DNA of 64,000 bases from Peromyscus leucopus (GCF_004664715.2 NC_051084.1:64159334-64223333); one strand, 5' to 3'. Positions 40,472-53,526 are shown, counted from the first letter of the stretch. A program made the numbers and translations. The notes: a model not told the origin generated them from the sequence alone.

Positions 40472-40675
40472 TGTTGAGGATCAAAGTGACTTACTTCAGA
40501 GTCTGACCTTTTACCTTTTACAGTTTGGAAGAGTGATATGATAGCTTCCTTGCCTTCATGGTTGCCTAATTTGTTCTGAGGAGATAGTAAACCTTACCAA
40601 TACTTTAACAAATACTTGAAGAAGGGATGGAGGCAATACAGCAGCCAGGAGCAACAACAATGGAAATAATGTCAT
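25850..40675 (-). CDS. Crisp1-like: CRISP family secreted protein gene (Crisp1/Crisp3-like), seven coding exons
   Basis: Spliced gene: 40616-40675, 39134-39250, 37924-38011, 35646-35791, 34011-34105, 28832-28920, 25850-25977 (60, 117, 88, 146, 95, 89 and 128 bp). All introns are GT-AG and phases close, giving 723 bp and 240 residues. Order: signal peptide (about residues 1-20), CAP domain, hinge, then the C-terminal cysteine-rich (ion channel regulator) module. All 16 family cysteines are present: 6 in the CAP region, 4 in the hinge, 6 in the last exon. CAP motifs seen are KHNQLRR, CGEN, WYDE and GNYTQ. The last normally reads GHYTQ, so one cavity histidine is Asn here. The ending EGKIH followed by stop matches the rodent Crisp1 ending. 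Known family role: androgen-dependent secretion in epididymis or salivary gland, and association with sperm. Crisp1 versus Crisp3 cannot be settled by eye. No frameshift or stop is visible. Confidence 0.93.
26190..26420 (+). mobile_element. B3-type SINE in CRISP intron 6
   Basis: Begins 'gaggctagaaagatggctcagtgattaacag', ends in an A-rich tail with AATAAAG. The rest of the intron (25978-28831) shows no exon-like signal; 26900-27080 may be a very old B1. Confidence 0.8.
28345..28496 (+). mobile_element. B1 SINE with target duplication, CRISP intron 6
   Basis: Flanked by AAGAATTTATTGTGCTA at 28328-28344 and 28497-28513 (17 bp, perfect). It lies about 340 bp downstream of exon 6 in the gene's direction. 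Confidence 0.93.
28832..28920 (-). CDS. Crisp1-like: CRISP coding exon 6: hinge
   Basis: It is 89 bp. The acceptor AATTTCAG ends at 28921 and the donor CA|GTAAGT follows 28832. Joined to exon 5 it reads GN...[20 protein letters not shown], the four-cysteine hinge typical of rodent Crisp1 and Crisp3. Confidence 0.92.
29022..29066. repeat. (TA)n microsatellite, CRISP intron 5
   Basis: About 18 TA units near the 3' end of intron 5, roughly 100 bp upstream of the exon 6 acceptor. The flanking open frames are artefacts. Confidence 0.9.
29080..30029. other. CRISP intron 5, unassigned part
   Basis: No repeat or exon recognised. A plus-strand 89-codon frame at 29651-29920 has no recognisable domain. 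Confidence 0.4.
30069..30607 (+). mobile_element. 539-bp retroposon with L1 3'-UTR-like start and CAA-rich tail
   Basis: 30110-30190 matches L1 3'-UTR text ('ggacccccaactggatcaggccctctgaata'). 30240-30560 is a different, unnamed retro-sequence. The end is (CAA)n then A-rich. The perfect 13-bp target duplication shows L1-type integration of the whole composite. Confidence 0.7.
30630..30807 (-). mobile_element. B1 SINE
   Basis: Starts with an ATTTT-rich tail and ends 'gtgtgccaccaccgcccagct', flanked by a 14-bp duplication. Confidence 0.92.
30961..31369. other. CRISP intron 5, unassigned
   Basis: Possible LTR-like or L1 debris. No coding signal. Confidence 0.35.
31670..32135 (+). mobile_element. 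Solo LTR with 6-bp duplication and (TGG)n expansion
   Basis: Flanked by ATACTG at 31664-31669 and 32136-32141. Ends ...CTACA. The interior carries a B1-like stretch in which the GTGGTGG motif has expanded to about 19 TGG units (31765-31821). The poly-Pro frame on the other strand is this array. Confidence 0.85.
31765..31821. repeat. (TGG)n array
   Basis: About 19 perfect trinucleotide units inside the LTR's SINE-like part. Confidence 0.93.
32749..32905 (+). mobile_element. B1 SINE with target duplication, CRISP intron 5
   Basis: Flanked by AAGAATTTACTAAGTC at 32733-32748 and 32906-32921 (16 bp, perfect). Near-consensus 'gccgggtggtggtggcacacgcctttaatcccag'. Confidence 0.94.
33335..33455 (-). 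mobile_element. Diverged partial B1
   Basis: Contains 'tttttgagacagtggttctctgtgttgcc' and 'tgtctctgcctcccaagtcctaggattaaaggtgtg'. The middle is deleted. Confidence 0.8.
33597..33690 (+). mobile_element. B1 3' half
   Basis: Only the right part of the SINE ('aaccctgggctaccaagtgagtcccaggaaaggcgcaaagctacacagagaaaccctgtcttga') followed by a C-run and A-run. Confidence 0.85.
34011..34105 (-). CDS. Crisp1-like: CRISP coding exon 5: CAP C-terminal strand
   Basis: It is 95 bp, phase 0 in, two bases over at the end. The acceptor GTATAG ends at 34106 and the donor CT|GTAAGT follows 34011. It encodes [17 protein letters not shown] and VYVCHYCP with four conserved cysteines. Asn in WNTS is a potential N-glycosylation site. 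Confidence 0.92.
34297..35180 (+). pseudogene. Unidentified retrocopy-like sequence, antisense in CRISP intron 4
   Basis: Less A-T rich than its surroundings, with two broken open frames: 34326-34535 (69 codons) and the one ending at 35055 (105 codons from 34738). They read as protein-like text ([20 protein letters not shown] and [17 protein letters not shown]). Between them frames shift and stop. I do not recognise the parent gene. A decayed processed pseudogene is the likeliest reading, but chance is possible. Confidence 0.35.
35448..35560 (+). mobile_element. Short B1-like fragment near CRISP exon 4
   Basis: 'ggaagttcaaagccattctgagctacatagtgagaccatgtctcag' followed by an A-rich tail, ending about 85 bp beyond the exon 4 donor. 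Confidence 0.6.
35646..35791 (-). CDS. Crisp1-like: CRISP coding exon 4: CAP core
   Basis: It is 146 bp. The acceptor TTTTCTTAG ends at 35792 and the donor CAG|GTAGGA follows 35646. It encodes RCGENVFMS, then [11 protein letters not shown], then VGNYTQ. Both CAP glutamates (GEN and WYDE) are present. The histidine normally in GHYTQ is Asn (codon AAT). This matches the family exon in place and phase, and it shows no stop. Confidence 0.94.
35846..35892. repeat. (CA)n microsatellite, CRISP intron 3
   Basis: About 22 CA units about 55 bp upstream of the exon 4 acceptor. Confidence 0.93.
36116..36604 (+). mobile_element. Solo LTR with perfect 6-bp duplication, CRISP intron 3
   Basis: TGTGATGATATTTTATTTGTG start and TTACA end. 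GTCATG lies at 36110-36115 and 36605-36610. Related to 31670-32135, 11413-11850 and 59499-59830. Confidence 0.88.
36611..37307. other. CRISP intron 3, unassigned
   Basis: A-T rich. 37020-37150 has weak SINE-like text. No exon signal. Confidence 0.4.
37308..37575 (+). mobile_element. B3-type SINE, CRISP intron 3
   Basis: Begins 'gagtgctggagaaatggctgagcatgtag', ends 'cataaacaaaaccataataggataaaattaaaaaaag'. Confidence 0.8.
37924..38011 (-). CDS. Crisp1-like: CRISP coding exon 3: CAP domain
   Basis: The acceptor TTCTTTAG precedes CAA TGG at 38011 and the donor G|GTATGT follows 37924. It is 88 bp, entering in phase 0 and leaving one base over. It encodes NAQKWANRC, the CRISP signature with the first CAP cysteine. 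The next residues vary, as they do among rodent paralogs. Confidence 0.9.
38012..39133. other. CRISP intron 2
   Basis: Pyrimidine-rich L1-like text at 38230-38400 and a B-type SINE remnant near 38880-39000. No alternative exon recognised. Confidence 0.45.
39134..39250 (-). CDS. Crisp1-like: CRISP coding exon 2: N-terminus of CAP domain
   Basis: The acceptor TATTCAG ends at 39251 and the donor ATG|GTGAGG follows 39134. It is 117 bp, phase 0 at both ends. It encodes the start of the mature protein and the conserved [20 protein letters not shown] segment, which contains the first CAP histidine (KHN). Confidence 0.92.
39251..40597. other. CRISP intron 1 with (TG)n at 40434-40469
   Basis: About 18 TG units at 40434-40469. 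Otherwise no repeat or exon recognised. Confidence 0.5.
40616..40675 (-). CDS. Crisp1-like: CRISP coding exon 1: start codon and signal peptide
   Basis: ATG at 40675-40673 lies two bases inside an exon whose acceptor (a pyrimidine-rich tract then TAG) ends at 40678. At least one 5' noncoding exon must therefore lie to the right. The exon encodes 20 residues: Met-Thr-Leu-Phe-Pro, a Leu-rich core, then LPPSLLQ, a typical CRISP signal peptide. The family-conserved donor follows CAA at 40616 and reads GTATTT, which is weak. A stronger in-frame GTAAGG lies 18 bp further on, with exon end at 40598. Confidence 0.9.
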
Positions 40676-40677
40676 GT

Positions 40678-41496
40678 CTAGAAAACAAAGAAGAGAAAAA
40701 AGATCTTCATTTAAATGTTTAGCACAAGGAGTTCTTTGTAACGCAGAGGTTGGGGGAAGTAATGAGATCTGTTTTCTAGATTTACTAGCAATATATCAAG
40801 GAGGACATACTATTTATGTCATCTAAATGATATGAAAATCAACTTAAGAAGCCTGCTGCCAACTGGTACAATAAGGAATAAATCAAAATGCCTTAGTGAA
40901 GGACCTGACACCCTGCACCTACAAATGCTCTGGGTGATTAGTGTCTCCTTTCCTGTCACACTCTAATCCATGGAGGTCCTCTCTTCAAAGTCTAGAAATT
41001 TAGGAATTCTTCTTTGTCCTTTCAAGAGTAGCAAAATCACCCAACTATTATCATGGCATGGCAACACTATGAGATGATTAACCCTTGTTGGATATTTTAA
41101 GCTCTGCCTACTCTATTATAGAATGTTTGTTTGTTATTCATTCATTAAAAGTTTTTCTTTTCTTTTTGAGACAAGATTTCACTATGTACCTGAGTCTAAC
41201 TTCAAACTTACAACTTTGCCTCAGAATCTCAAGTACAATACCACACACAACTCTGTCATATTTTTAAGTCAATGTCCATAAATTGGCTTATTTGTCCAGT
41301 GTTTTAATATATTTATTCTCAAAGTCTGGTCCATAATACCAAGACTGAACCCTGAAAATCTTAAAACTTCATCATGATATTTTATATAATAGTAAACATA
41401 TGATAAATTAATGTCATGTCCAACAACTGGGAAACCATTTAAATAATTTGGAACATATTCTCTTATTAAGAGTATTAAGTAAAACACACACACATG

Positions 41497-41527
<31 letters not shown>

Positions 41528-41554
41528 TTCATTGTGTGCTGGTATGTATGTCTC

Positions 41555-41603
<49 letters not shown>

Positions 41604-43980
41604 TGTGGAGACCTGAGGCAGACATTAGGTTTTCCCAACTGCTCCTGACCTTATAAGTTGAGACAGGATCTGTGAGGGAGCCCTGAACTCACCATTTCAG
41701 TTAGTCTGTCTGCACAGCTTACTCTGGCTAATCTCCTTCTCTACCATCTGCCTGCACTGAAGTTATTAGCATGCAGCCACACCCACCTGGCTTTTACATG
41801 GATTCTGGTGATTTAAACTCTGGTGCCCATGCTTGCATAGCAAGTGCATTTTCTACTGAGACAAACTGCCAGCATCTACAGCTGGATTTTAATGATTTCT
41901 CCTAACCAGAAAGAAGTTTGTCTTTCTCTACAATTAATAAAGGCATATATATAGATGGATGCAATGCATAAATAGGTAATTTTCATGAAACGTTCCAAAA
42001 CACCCTTTGCCCCAGTTTAGACACACAAAATAACATAGACTATGTTTGGTGTCAGTTGTGATGTGACTCTCTTTGGGCTTCGTTTAAAATTCATGAAAAC
42101 CTAGCAGATAAATACTGTGACTTAATATCCCACTTTACACATGAATAATATCAGTGTTAGAGATTTAATACTGACAGGTCATAAGAATTTTGGGAACACA
42201 ACTGAAATCTAAGTACCGGGTGTGTGGTGTCACAGCCTTCAGTTTGAGAGCAAAAGGCTGTGGTGATTTAGAATATTATATAGACAAAAATATGTCAATC
42301 AAACTCCAGCAGAGGTGCCTGGGGTGCATTACTGAAAGAATCACATGATAGCTAGTCACATTCTCCTGAGTATCTATTGTAATTGTTTCTAAATTCCAGT
42401 GTCATATACAGTGTTCACTCAGGTTGCTTTGTCATGTTTATCTGAGCTATGAAGCAGTTAGCACAGAACATAAATACTACAGAACAGCTAGAAGTCATTA
42501 TGGAAACAATCTGGACAAATACCCTTTAAGAACAACAGCCTTGTAAATTGCCAAGAAGTATTATTTTTATTTTTACCAAGAATAAATACCCCTGCATCCT
42601 TGAATTTGCTAAGCAGTGGCACTGGAATTCTGAGCTGTACCTGCCCTATAATACAAGAAATTTCTGACACTCACTTATTCAACTCTGTCTTTTCTAAAAT
42701 GAGCTGTCTCACCTCAAGGATTGAGATTTAGAACAAAATAATCTATTGTCAAATAGCTCTAGGGATTGACACTTATCGGGACTTTGACTGCTTTTAATCC
42801 AGCATCTGAAATTTGGCCAGATTAGCAGGCTCTGTATGTTCAGATATTGACTAGTCGAGTACATCATTTAAACACATGAAGAAAAGAATGAATAAATATC
42901 CTTTGGGATTACAATCTTCTGCAAAGTCATATAATTCCCTTTTATATGATATTAAGTAGTATCATAATATCCTAATATTCTCCGGAATCATTTCCTGTCT
43001 GCCACAAACACAAATATCTATCAGGGAAACTTCTTTGTCATATAAGAATTCCACACAATTTCTACAACTAAAGAACCTACAAGCTACCTGAGTATATTCA
43101 CCTATGATAAGAAAAATGAAATGTTTTGTTTTCTGCTTGTCTTGAATGTATTTTATGGACCAGTTATATATTCTGATGATCACCAACAACACATTTATTT
43201 CAAGTTCAGATCTATAATGTTGAGTTGGAAAATTTAAAATCATTAGCAAGGCTACCTTCTCATCCATAGTCTAATAATATTTGCATTAGTGCACAGAAAA
43301 ATTCCTGCACTCCTAAATAGTAGTTCTAGTAATGATACCTCTAATGTAACTACTTTGGAAAATCACAGACATTATTTCTGATTTTAGAATAAAGAAATTC
43401 ATTCCCACATCTCTGTAAAAAAGCATTTCCAAGTTGAAAATAAGCTATTTAAATATTGTATATTTAGATTTAGAGATTAAATAAAAATAAATGTATTCAA
43501 TAAAATTATCAGTAGAGACTGACAACAGTCCAGATGTGCAATCACCAACTATAACATTTTACTACTGACGAGTTAGTTATAAATGCACTGGCATCAGGAG
43601 ATTCATCTTCAAATAAAAGAATGCTATGTATTGCTGATGTCCAAGCCGAATGAAGTGTTCGTTCTGCTGGAAGAAGAAAGGTGGTGACAGAGAAGAGCCG
43701 AAACTGTGTATATGTATTCTACCTATTTCTTGCTTTGACACAATCTGGTTGTGCAAGCATATCTTGGTTAACAAGGTATTGCACAAGATTGGTACATTTC
43801 ATAGATGTCATCTAACGGAAATTTTAGCATCATGTGGTGACTCTGTATATGGCTATCAGAAACAAATTATTAGAGAATTTTAATAGCTCTTTATTACTAA
43901 TCTAGTGTTAAAAATTATCTATATATTTGTCGGTGGATGCTCCTAACCAAGTCACTTTCATCTAACCAGAACTGTATTTC
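40678..43980. other. Upstream flank of the CRISP gene; 5' noncoding exon expected but not located
   Basis: The acceptor at 40678 requires an upstream exon on the minus strand somewhere to the right. 41488-41525 is a (CA)n array and 41562-41600 a (TA)n array. 41160-41240 is an old B1-like piece. No TATA or androgen response element is identified with confidence. Confidence 0.45.
41485..41600. repeat. (CA)n and (TA)n microsatellites
   Basis: CA run, 35 bp spacer, then TA run. The open frames over this region are translated repeat. Confidence 0.92.
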
Positions 43981-43989
43981 TCTCTTTTA

Positions 43990-44205
43990 AGGCGCCTGCA
44001 GAGATGACTCAGTGGTTAAGAGTAACTTATGCTCTTACAGACAACATTGAGTTCACTTCCACCCATGTCATTTGTCTCACTACTGCTTGTAACTCCAGCT
44101 CCAGGGACTTGACACCTTCTAGTCTCCTGAACACTTTATTGCCATGCAGATACCTCTACACAGAAGCAAATATATGCATACATATGCATAATTTTAAAAA
44201 ATAAT
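43990..44205 (+). mobile_element. B3-type SINE
   Basis: 'gcctgcagagatgactcagtggttaagag' followed by the usual B3 body and an A-rich end. Confidence 0.82.
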
Positions 44206-46380
44206 TCCTTTGAGAACAAGTGTTAGATTATACTTTTCATGATCTCTAGAGAATTCAAGATGTCTACACAGAAATCTAAAACATCTCTGATTAATTGTTG
44301 GAGCATATTGATTTAGAAAATAATGGTGTCGTTTACCTTTGTAAATTCAATATGATAGTGCTTCCCAGAGAATATTGTCAAAGAACCTCAGAGCCCTCCT
44401 GTAATTTTAAGGTCCCTAGTATTAGCTTTCATTTTCTGGTCGAATGAAGTTGAATCCAATATTGAGCAACATATCCAATTATTATCATTTGAGTGTGAGA
44501 GTCCACACAAGGTTTTGTGATTTCTTATCTTGTTTTGAGAAAAGAAAAATGATGCAGAATAGACTAACAGCAAGTTTCCAAGGCAATGATGTTACGAAAA
44601 CTTTTTTGACAAATAAGCAAGAACAAATTCAGTAATCACAAATAGTGCATACATAGCACTGAGAGGCATTTCTGTAGGATCATGTTGTCATATACATTAT
44701 AATACGTCATGCATAGCTCAATAATCTGTTCTCATTTTCTTATTTATCTTTAAATTCACTGATTCATGTGAAAAAGATATACCAGAGAAGAGAATATATT
44801 CAACACGTTTTACATGTATTTAATAATAGGCTTACGTATTAGACACTGTTATAAGACAATTTTTAAAGGTCAGGGTGGACTTGACCATAAGAAATTAAAG
44901 GCTCACAGGTTGCTTAAGTATTTTTCATCACCTCCTCATGTGTAATTTTCAAATATACAAGTGAGAGATGAGTGGTGATGGGCCACACCTATAATCCAAG
45001 CACTGGGGAGGCAGAGGCAGGTGAATCTCTGTGAATTTTAGTCCAGCCAGGTCTACAAAGCAAGTTCCAGGGCAACCAGAGAAAGCTTGTCCAGTCAAAA
45101 CAAACAAACAAACAAACAAACAAACAAATAAATAAATAAAAATAGATATACAAGTGGAATATGATCTCTCAGTAAGTAAGTAACATTCCTGAATTGCATT
45201 GCCTTCAGATATGCCGTCTCTGCCTCCAGCTTTCTATGGAAGAATGTGGCAAGAGCATGATCAGAACAGTCTCCATCCTCACCCTGAAGGCTGCTTTATG
45301 GTGGGCAAATTGGCATAAGCTTGAGATTTCAGTTCTCATGAAAATTGCTGAAATATTTTTAATGATTCTCACTTTGATGTGTATGTGGGGAAATACTGTT
45401 TAGTTTACTTGTGATAAGATGATAGAGTACATATCATCCATTACTATGTAGCAAGTATTTTCAAGGCCTTTCTTTTTCTGTGTTAAACTCTTTTCTTTTT
45501 TACCTGACTAAAAGTACTCTGTACATCTGTGAATTAAAAGAGAATAAGTTGATTTTGCTAACTAATAGAGACTAACAGCTTCTGTGAGAAATTCCCATAA
45601 GTGGTGGATGAAAATAGCTTAAAAGGCAAACATCTGGCTATAGATTCTTGCTTTATGAATTTTCTTAAATTTAATACTTTATGATCATTAAATATGCTAT
45701 GGTATATTTGGATGCTGTGGTTCATGAAATAACACACATGAAGTGACATAAGTTTTTCAATTTGGTTGTCGTTTGTCAATTTTGTTTCCTCATTTCTCAC
45801 TATTTTTGTGACCTTTTCTTCATTGACATATATTATAGCAAATGTTAATTTTTCATAACCGGTGTTTCCTAATTATAGACCCCAGAGAATCTACAGCGTA
45901 TAGCTTACTTTTTGGTTAGAAAGTTAAACTGGTAAACTGATTCATTTTCTACACCACATATGTGTGTGTGTGTGTGTGTGTGTGTATTTCCATTAGTGTC
46001 ATAATAAAACTTGTAACTGAGTAATTGTGATTGTTGAGAGATCATAATTCAGTAAAAATCTGTAATGAAGGGAATAAATCTAGATATGGAATATCAAAAA
46101 TCTAGAAAACAATATGCATTTAGGTGAAGTCTAGTTTACTCCAATCAAAATGGTTAATGTTCTAGACAACCCCTTTAAAATGTCTTCTAGATTTACAGGT
46201 CTATGGGATAATGCATGATAACTCAATTCATGTGTACAATGTGAGATAATAAATTCAAGGTAGTTAGCAATTTTTCTTTATTATTATGACTTCATGCTTT
46301 CAACTTGTAGTTTGTATCTCCTAGTTATTTTAATATCTATAGCAAGCCATCATGGTGATCCCTTTGTATGCCTTTGTATG
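44206..46380. other. No gene recognised; contains a B1 and a (TG)n array
   Basis: Apart from the B1 at 44964-45145 and (TG)n at 45960-45986, I see no repeat or conserved frame. A 5' exon of the CRISP gene could lie here. Confidence 0.4.
44964..45145 (+). mobile_element. Diverged B1 with (CAAA)n tail and target duplication
   Basis: Flanked by ATATACAAGTG at 44953-44963 and 45146-45156. Tail of CAAA then TAAA repeats. Confidence 0.85.
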
Positions 46381-48650
46381 CGCCTATATCACTAAATCAC
46401 CTTCCATCACTTTCCCTCAGTTTGCAAATCTGTAGAGATAGCCACAGTACAAATGGTATTTCTTTTTCTGTATTGTTTAGTGCATAGATGATTGCTTTTA
46501 ACTATTTAAAGAAAATAAAGACCCATGGTTTTGTGCATTTTGTAAATTATTTGTTTATCTTTGACCTTAACTTTTATGGCTTTAAGCTCTCTTTTGTGTT
46601 AGTTTTTAAAATGTCAGAAAGAACATTAAGTTCACTGAAGAAAACAAATGCTACTTTCAGGATAGATAATCTCCAATCAGCTGGCTGTTTAATAAAACCA
46701 TGTAAGCATAGCTTATACGTTCATTAAGAAATACATTCCTGAATGAGTAAACCATGCCATATTGATATTTTTCTCATCTATGATGAGAGAAGACATTTTT
46801 AAAACTATAATACGTCACAATAAATATCAGTCGGTGTGTAGATATGTCTTCCACAGGATGATGAGACTTCCTGGGAAAATGGCACTTGTTGACCCAAGGA
46901 AATCACTTGATCAGGGCCAGAAGTCAACCCTGCTGGCCAACACATACAACAGTTGAGGACACAATCTTCTCAGAGTCCTTCTTCCTGCTGTTCTGTGTAA
47001 TACCTTTGGGATACACAAATAGAATCCACCATACGATGACATTTGCAGTGTTACAAAAGAACATATCACAAAGGTAATGTTGAATGGTTAAGACATTTAA
47101 TTTATACATGACTCACCCATTATCATATCCAAAGTTGAGCAATACATGTCTTTGTAAATGCATATTGAATTATTGAATATCTAACTCAAGAGGAAATGAG
47201 AAAAGAAAAGAGGGAGAAGTAGGCCAGTTTAGAAAAACAGGGAGGGAGGAAGGACAAATAACACTAAGGATGTTTGAAAAAGTTCTAAAGAATCATGTCA
47301 TATGATATTTTTCTATACACTCATATACACACACAAACTTACATATATGTGTGGATATATACATACATATGTATATAAACTTTAATTATGCCAGTGAGGC
47401 TAACAATAATCCTTTCAAGATCCATAGACCATTTGACAAAAACTCTAGTACCTTGCATTAGAAAGTTCTGTTGAATTTCTAATTGTTTAGGTGAGTCCAT
47501 GTGACTCTTAAAACAAATAAAGGCTTTTTGTGATTGCTTTTCATTGCAGCCCAGAAGTTAAAGGTAAGTAGGTTTCTGAAGACACCACATACTTTAAATA
47601 CAGGGCTCTGTCTCATTGGCTCTCATCTTAGAGCTTCCTTCTAGAAGTTGCTGTGCAAGATGCCAGTGGAGAAACACCATCAGTAGTTCTAATCAGCTGT
47701 TATACCTATAAGCCACAATAATGGCAAGTATAGCAAGATAGCCTCAAAGGTTCAATAGTAGCAGTCTTATGTTGGATGTAACCAACAACATCTAATTGTA
47801 CTTAAAGACCTCTCAATAAGGGGTACATTATGCTTGGTTCTAGAAACCTAGCCAACTATGCAGGACTAGTTAGGCCATGGGTATTACAAGAGAATTTATC
47901 ATCACTTTACTAGACCAGTATATTTCGTGCTTTGAAAAACACCAACTGTACAAATTGTTCAGAACTGCTGTGGTATGAGTAAAGCTTATGCATGCTCTGC
48001 TGGGGACAAGCTCCAGCAGAGATCAGACAGGAGAACAGTGAATGCAGCAGGCAATACAAAAAAGCTTCACCAGGCAACAGTCTAAATTTTTTCTGAGGCT
48101 CTACTAATATTTTATATCATACTGTGTTCAGGAGGCAGTGTATAGAAGAAAATATATGTATATCTGTATCCCAGAGCCACAGAGATTATTTTTATATACT
48201 ACAACAATGATTACATCATTCTATATCTAATCTATATCTAATATATGACTATTTTCCAAACATGAACCAAAACTTTCTTTGAGGTTATAATCATAAAATT
48301 CCATGATCACAGTTCTTGGAGCAAGTAGAAAAAGTTTAAGTAGGCAAACTAGGAGATGTCTTTAATGTTTCCTCATCATCACTGTCCCCAGACAATTAGA
48401 ATCTAAAAGGCTAATTCTTAACTTATAATAAGCAAAACTAAAATTCTTTTCAAATTATACTACAATTTATTTTAAACCTTTATATACATATATATCCTAA
48501 TTTATATATCTATATAATTTCTACAACACTCTTATCTTTCTTATTTTTATAATCTTCTAATGATTGACTCATAATGTGAAATCATATCTTTTTTCTTGAT
48601 TCTTAGTTTTCAAATTTTCATTTTGTATCTATGAAAGGGTTATCTTCACT

Positions 48651-50578
48651 ACCCATATCTGTCACCATACACAAAACTTAAGTCCAAGTGGATCAAAGAA
48701 CTCAACATAAATCTAGCTACTCTGAACCTGATAGTAGAGAAAGTAGGAAGTAGTCTTGAATGCATTGGAACCGGAGATCACTTCCTAAGTATAACACCAG
48801 TAGCACAGACACTAAGAGAAAAAAATCAATCAATGGGACCTCTTGGAACTGAAGAGCTTTTGTAGAGCAAAGAACTTGGTCAAGAAGACAAAGCGACAGC
48901 CTACAGAATGGGAAAAGATCTTCATCAATCCCACATCTGACAGAGGGCTGATTCCAGAATATATAAAGAACTCAAGAAATCAGACATCAAAATGCGCAAC
49001 ACTCCAATTAAGAAATGTATATAGAGCTAAACAGAGAATTCTCAACAGAGGATGCTCAAATGGCTGAAAGACATTTAAGGAATTGCTCAGCATCCCTAAT
49101 CATCAGGGAAATGCAAATCAAAATGACTCTGAGATACCACCTTACACCTGTCAGAATGGCTAAGATCAAAAACACTGAAGACAGCTTGTGTTGGAGAGGA
49201 TGAGAAGCAAGAGGAACTCTCCTCCACTGCTGGTGGGAATGCAAGCTTGTACAGCCACTTTGGAAATCAATATGGTGCTTTCTTAGAAAACTGGGTATCA
49301 ATCTCCCCCAATACCCCGCTATACCACTCTTGGGCATATACCCAAGGAATGCTCAATCATACCACAAGGACACATGCTGAGATAAGTTCATAGCAGCATT
49401 ATTTGTAATAGCCAGAACATGGAAACAACCTAGATGCCCTTCAACTGAAGAATGGATAAAGAAAATGTGGTACATATACACAATGGAGTACTACTCAGCA
49501 GAGAAAAACAATGACATCATGAGGTTGGCAGGCAAATGGATGGAACTAAAAAAAATCATCCTGAGTGAGGTAACCCAGACTCAGAAAGACAAATATGGAA
49601 TGTACTCACTCATAGGAGGATACTAGATGTAAAACAAAGGATGACTAGACTGCTACTCACAACTCCAGGGAGGCTACCTAGAAAACTAAACCCCAATAAA
49701 GACTAAGGGATCACCCAATGACAGAGAAATGGATGAGATCTACATGAGCAAACTTGACATGAGGCGGGTAATGAAGGGCAAGGTCAAGGGAAAGAGAGCT
49801 CAGGGGAGCAGGAGATCCCAGCTGGATCAAGAACAGAGAGGGAGAACACGGAAAAGAGACCGTGATTAATGAAGACCCCATGGAAATAGGAAGAAGCAAA
49901 GTGCTAGAGAGGTCCCCAAAAATCCACAAAGATACTTCCACAATAGACTACTAGCAATAGTTGAGAGAAAGCCCGAACTGATCTACTCTAGTGATCGGAT
50001 GGCCAAACACCCTAACTGTCATGCTAAAACTCTCATCCAATGACTGATGGAAGTAGATGCAGAGATCCACAGCCATGTCCCAGGTTTAGCTCCGGGAGTC
50101 CAATCAGCAAGAAAGAGGAGGGATTGTATGAGCAAGAATTGTTGAGACCATGATTGGAAAAACACAGGGACAAACAGCTAAACTAGTGGAAACACATGAA
50201 CTATGAACCAATAGCTAAGGAACCCCCAATTGGATCAGTCCCTCTGGATAAGCGAGACAGTTGATTAACTTGAAAGGATTGGGAGGCCCCCAGGCAATGG
50301 GACCAGGACCTGTCCTTAGTGCATGAGCTGGCTATTTGGAACCTGGGGCCTATGCAGGGACACTTTGCTCAGCCTGGACGAAGAGAGGAGGAGACTGGAC
50401 ATGCCTTGATTGAATCTACCAGGCTGAGCTGAATCCCCAGGGGAGACTTTGCCCTGGAGGAGATGGAAATGGCGGTGGGCCGACGGGAGGTGGGGGGGAG
50501 TTGCTGGAGGAGTGAGGACAGGGGAATCCATGGCTGATATGTAAAATTAAATTAAATTATAAAATAAATTTTAAAAAA
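48651..50578 (+). mobile_element. 5'-truncated L1 (ORF2 end and 3' UTR)
   Basis: The ORF2 C-terminal part is at 48651-49330 ([20 protein letters not shown] at 49100-49160) with frameshifts. The 3' UTR ends 'tggctgatatgtaaaattaaattaaattat' with an A-rich tail to 50578. Inserted in the 3' LTR of the right provirus; the left copy has the uninterrupted LTR. Confidence 0.88.
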
Positions 50579-52700
<2,122 letters not shown>

Positions 52701-53526
52701 AAAAAAATAGGCAGAAAAATGTTCCCAAATGTATTTGTGGATTGTTTTTTGTTTGCTTGTTTTGTTTTGTTTTTGGACTTTCCCAGTCTTGGTCTTCATC
52801 TCCATCTCTGCAGTTTAGTTAGAACATAATGTTCAGCCATTTCATCAATATTAATACTTTCAAATGCATAGGCTTTCTACTACTTTTTTCAATAAATTTA
52901 TTCATCTCATTTCCTTTTCCAGACCTTCTCAGACCATCAATATTTTAAGGGTATAAAGGAACAAGGCAGTGAATCCTAAAACCACTATACAAATGATTTT
53001 ATTTTTTAAGTAATAAAACTAAAGGAGAAAGTGGGGCTGTATCCACTCAACCAGAAACCAGACTTTGTCACAGAGTATCCTAGCCAAATAAAAGTCCTAC
53101 AGTCTCTTTAGCTAAATGGTGAGTGGTGCCACCATCTTCCATCTTTTATAGATAATAAAAATTATCAATCCAAAATTAATAAAAAAAATGGCCAAACAAT
53201 AGTAGAACCTATATGTTCCCTAATAGCCTTAAGGTCAGAAATTGAGACTTTTTCCACTAGAAGAATCAATATGAGTTTTACTTATAAGCAGAAATTTTTT
53301 CAGGTAGATTACAAAAATCCAAAGAAATGTTTGAATAATCCCAAACTCCCTTAGGAGAACTTGAATCCTGACCCAAGAATGTTTTGAAGCATTGTATGAT
53401 ATAGGAGTTGCACAAATCCAATGGAATTGTGAATGACATTCTATTGATAGTCTAACCTTAATATTTTAAATTTGATTTCCTATATAAAGTATTGCTTCTT
53501 CCAAAGCATTGTCTTTCTTGAATACA

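Noticed and set aside
42962..43267. Minus-strand 101-codon frame containing GEYTQVACR and CxxC, reminiscent of the CRISP GHYTQV motif
   Set aside because: Only the short string matches. There are no flanking CAP residues, and no exon boundaries or phase fit. Probably chance.
45194..45403. 69-codon frame considered as a 5' exon or small protein upstream of the CRISP gene
   Set aside because: It is on the opposite strand to the gene and has no recognisable homology.
49056..49337. 93-codon minus-strand frame
   Set aside because: Antisense to L1 ORF2.
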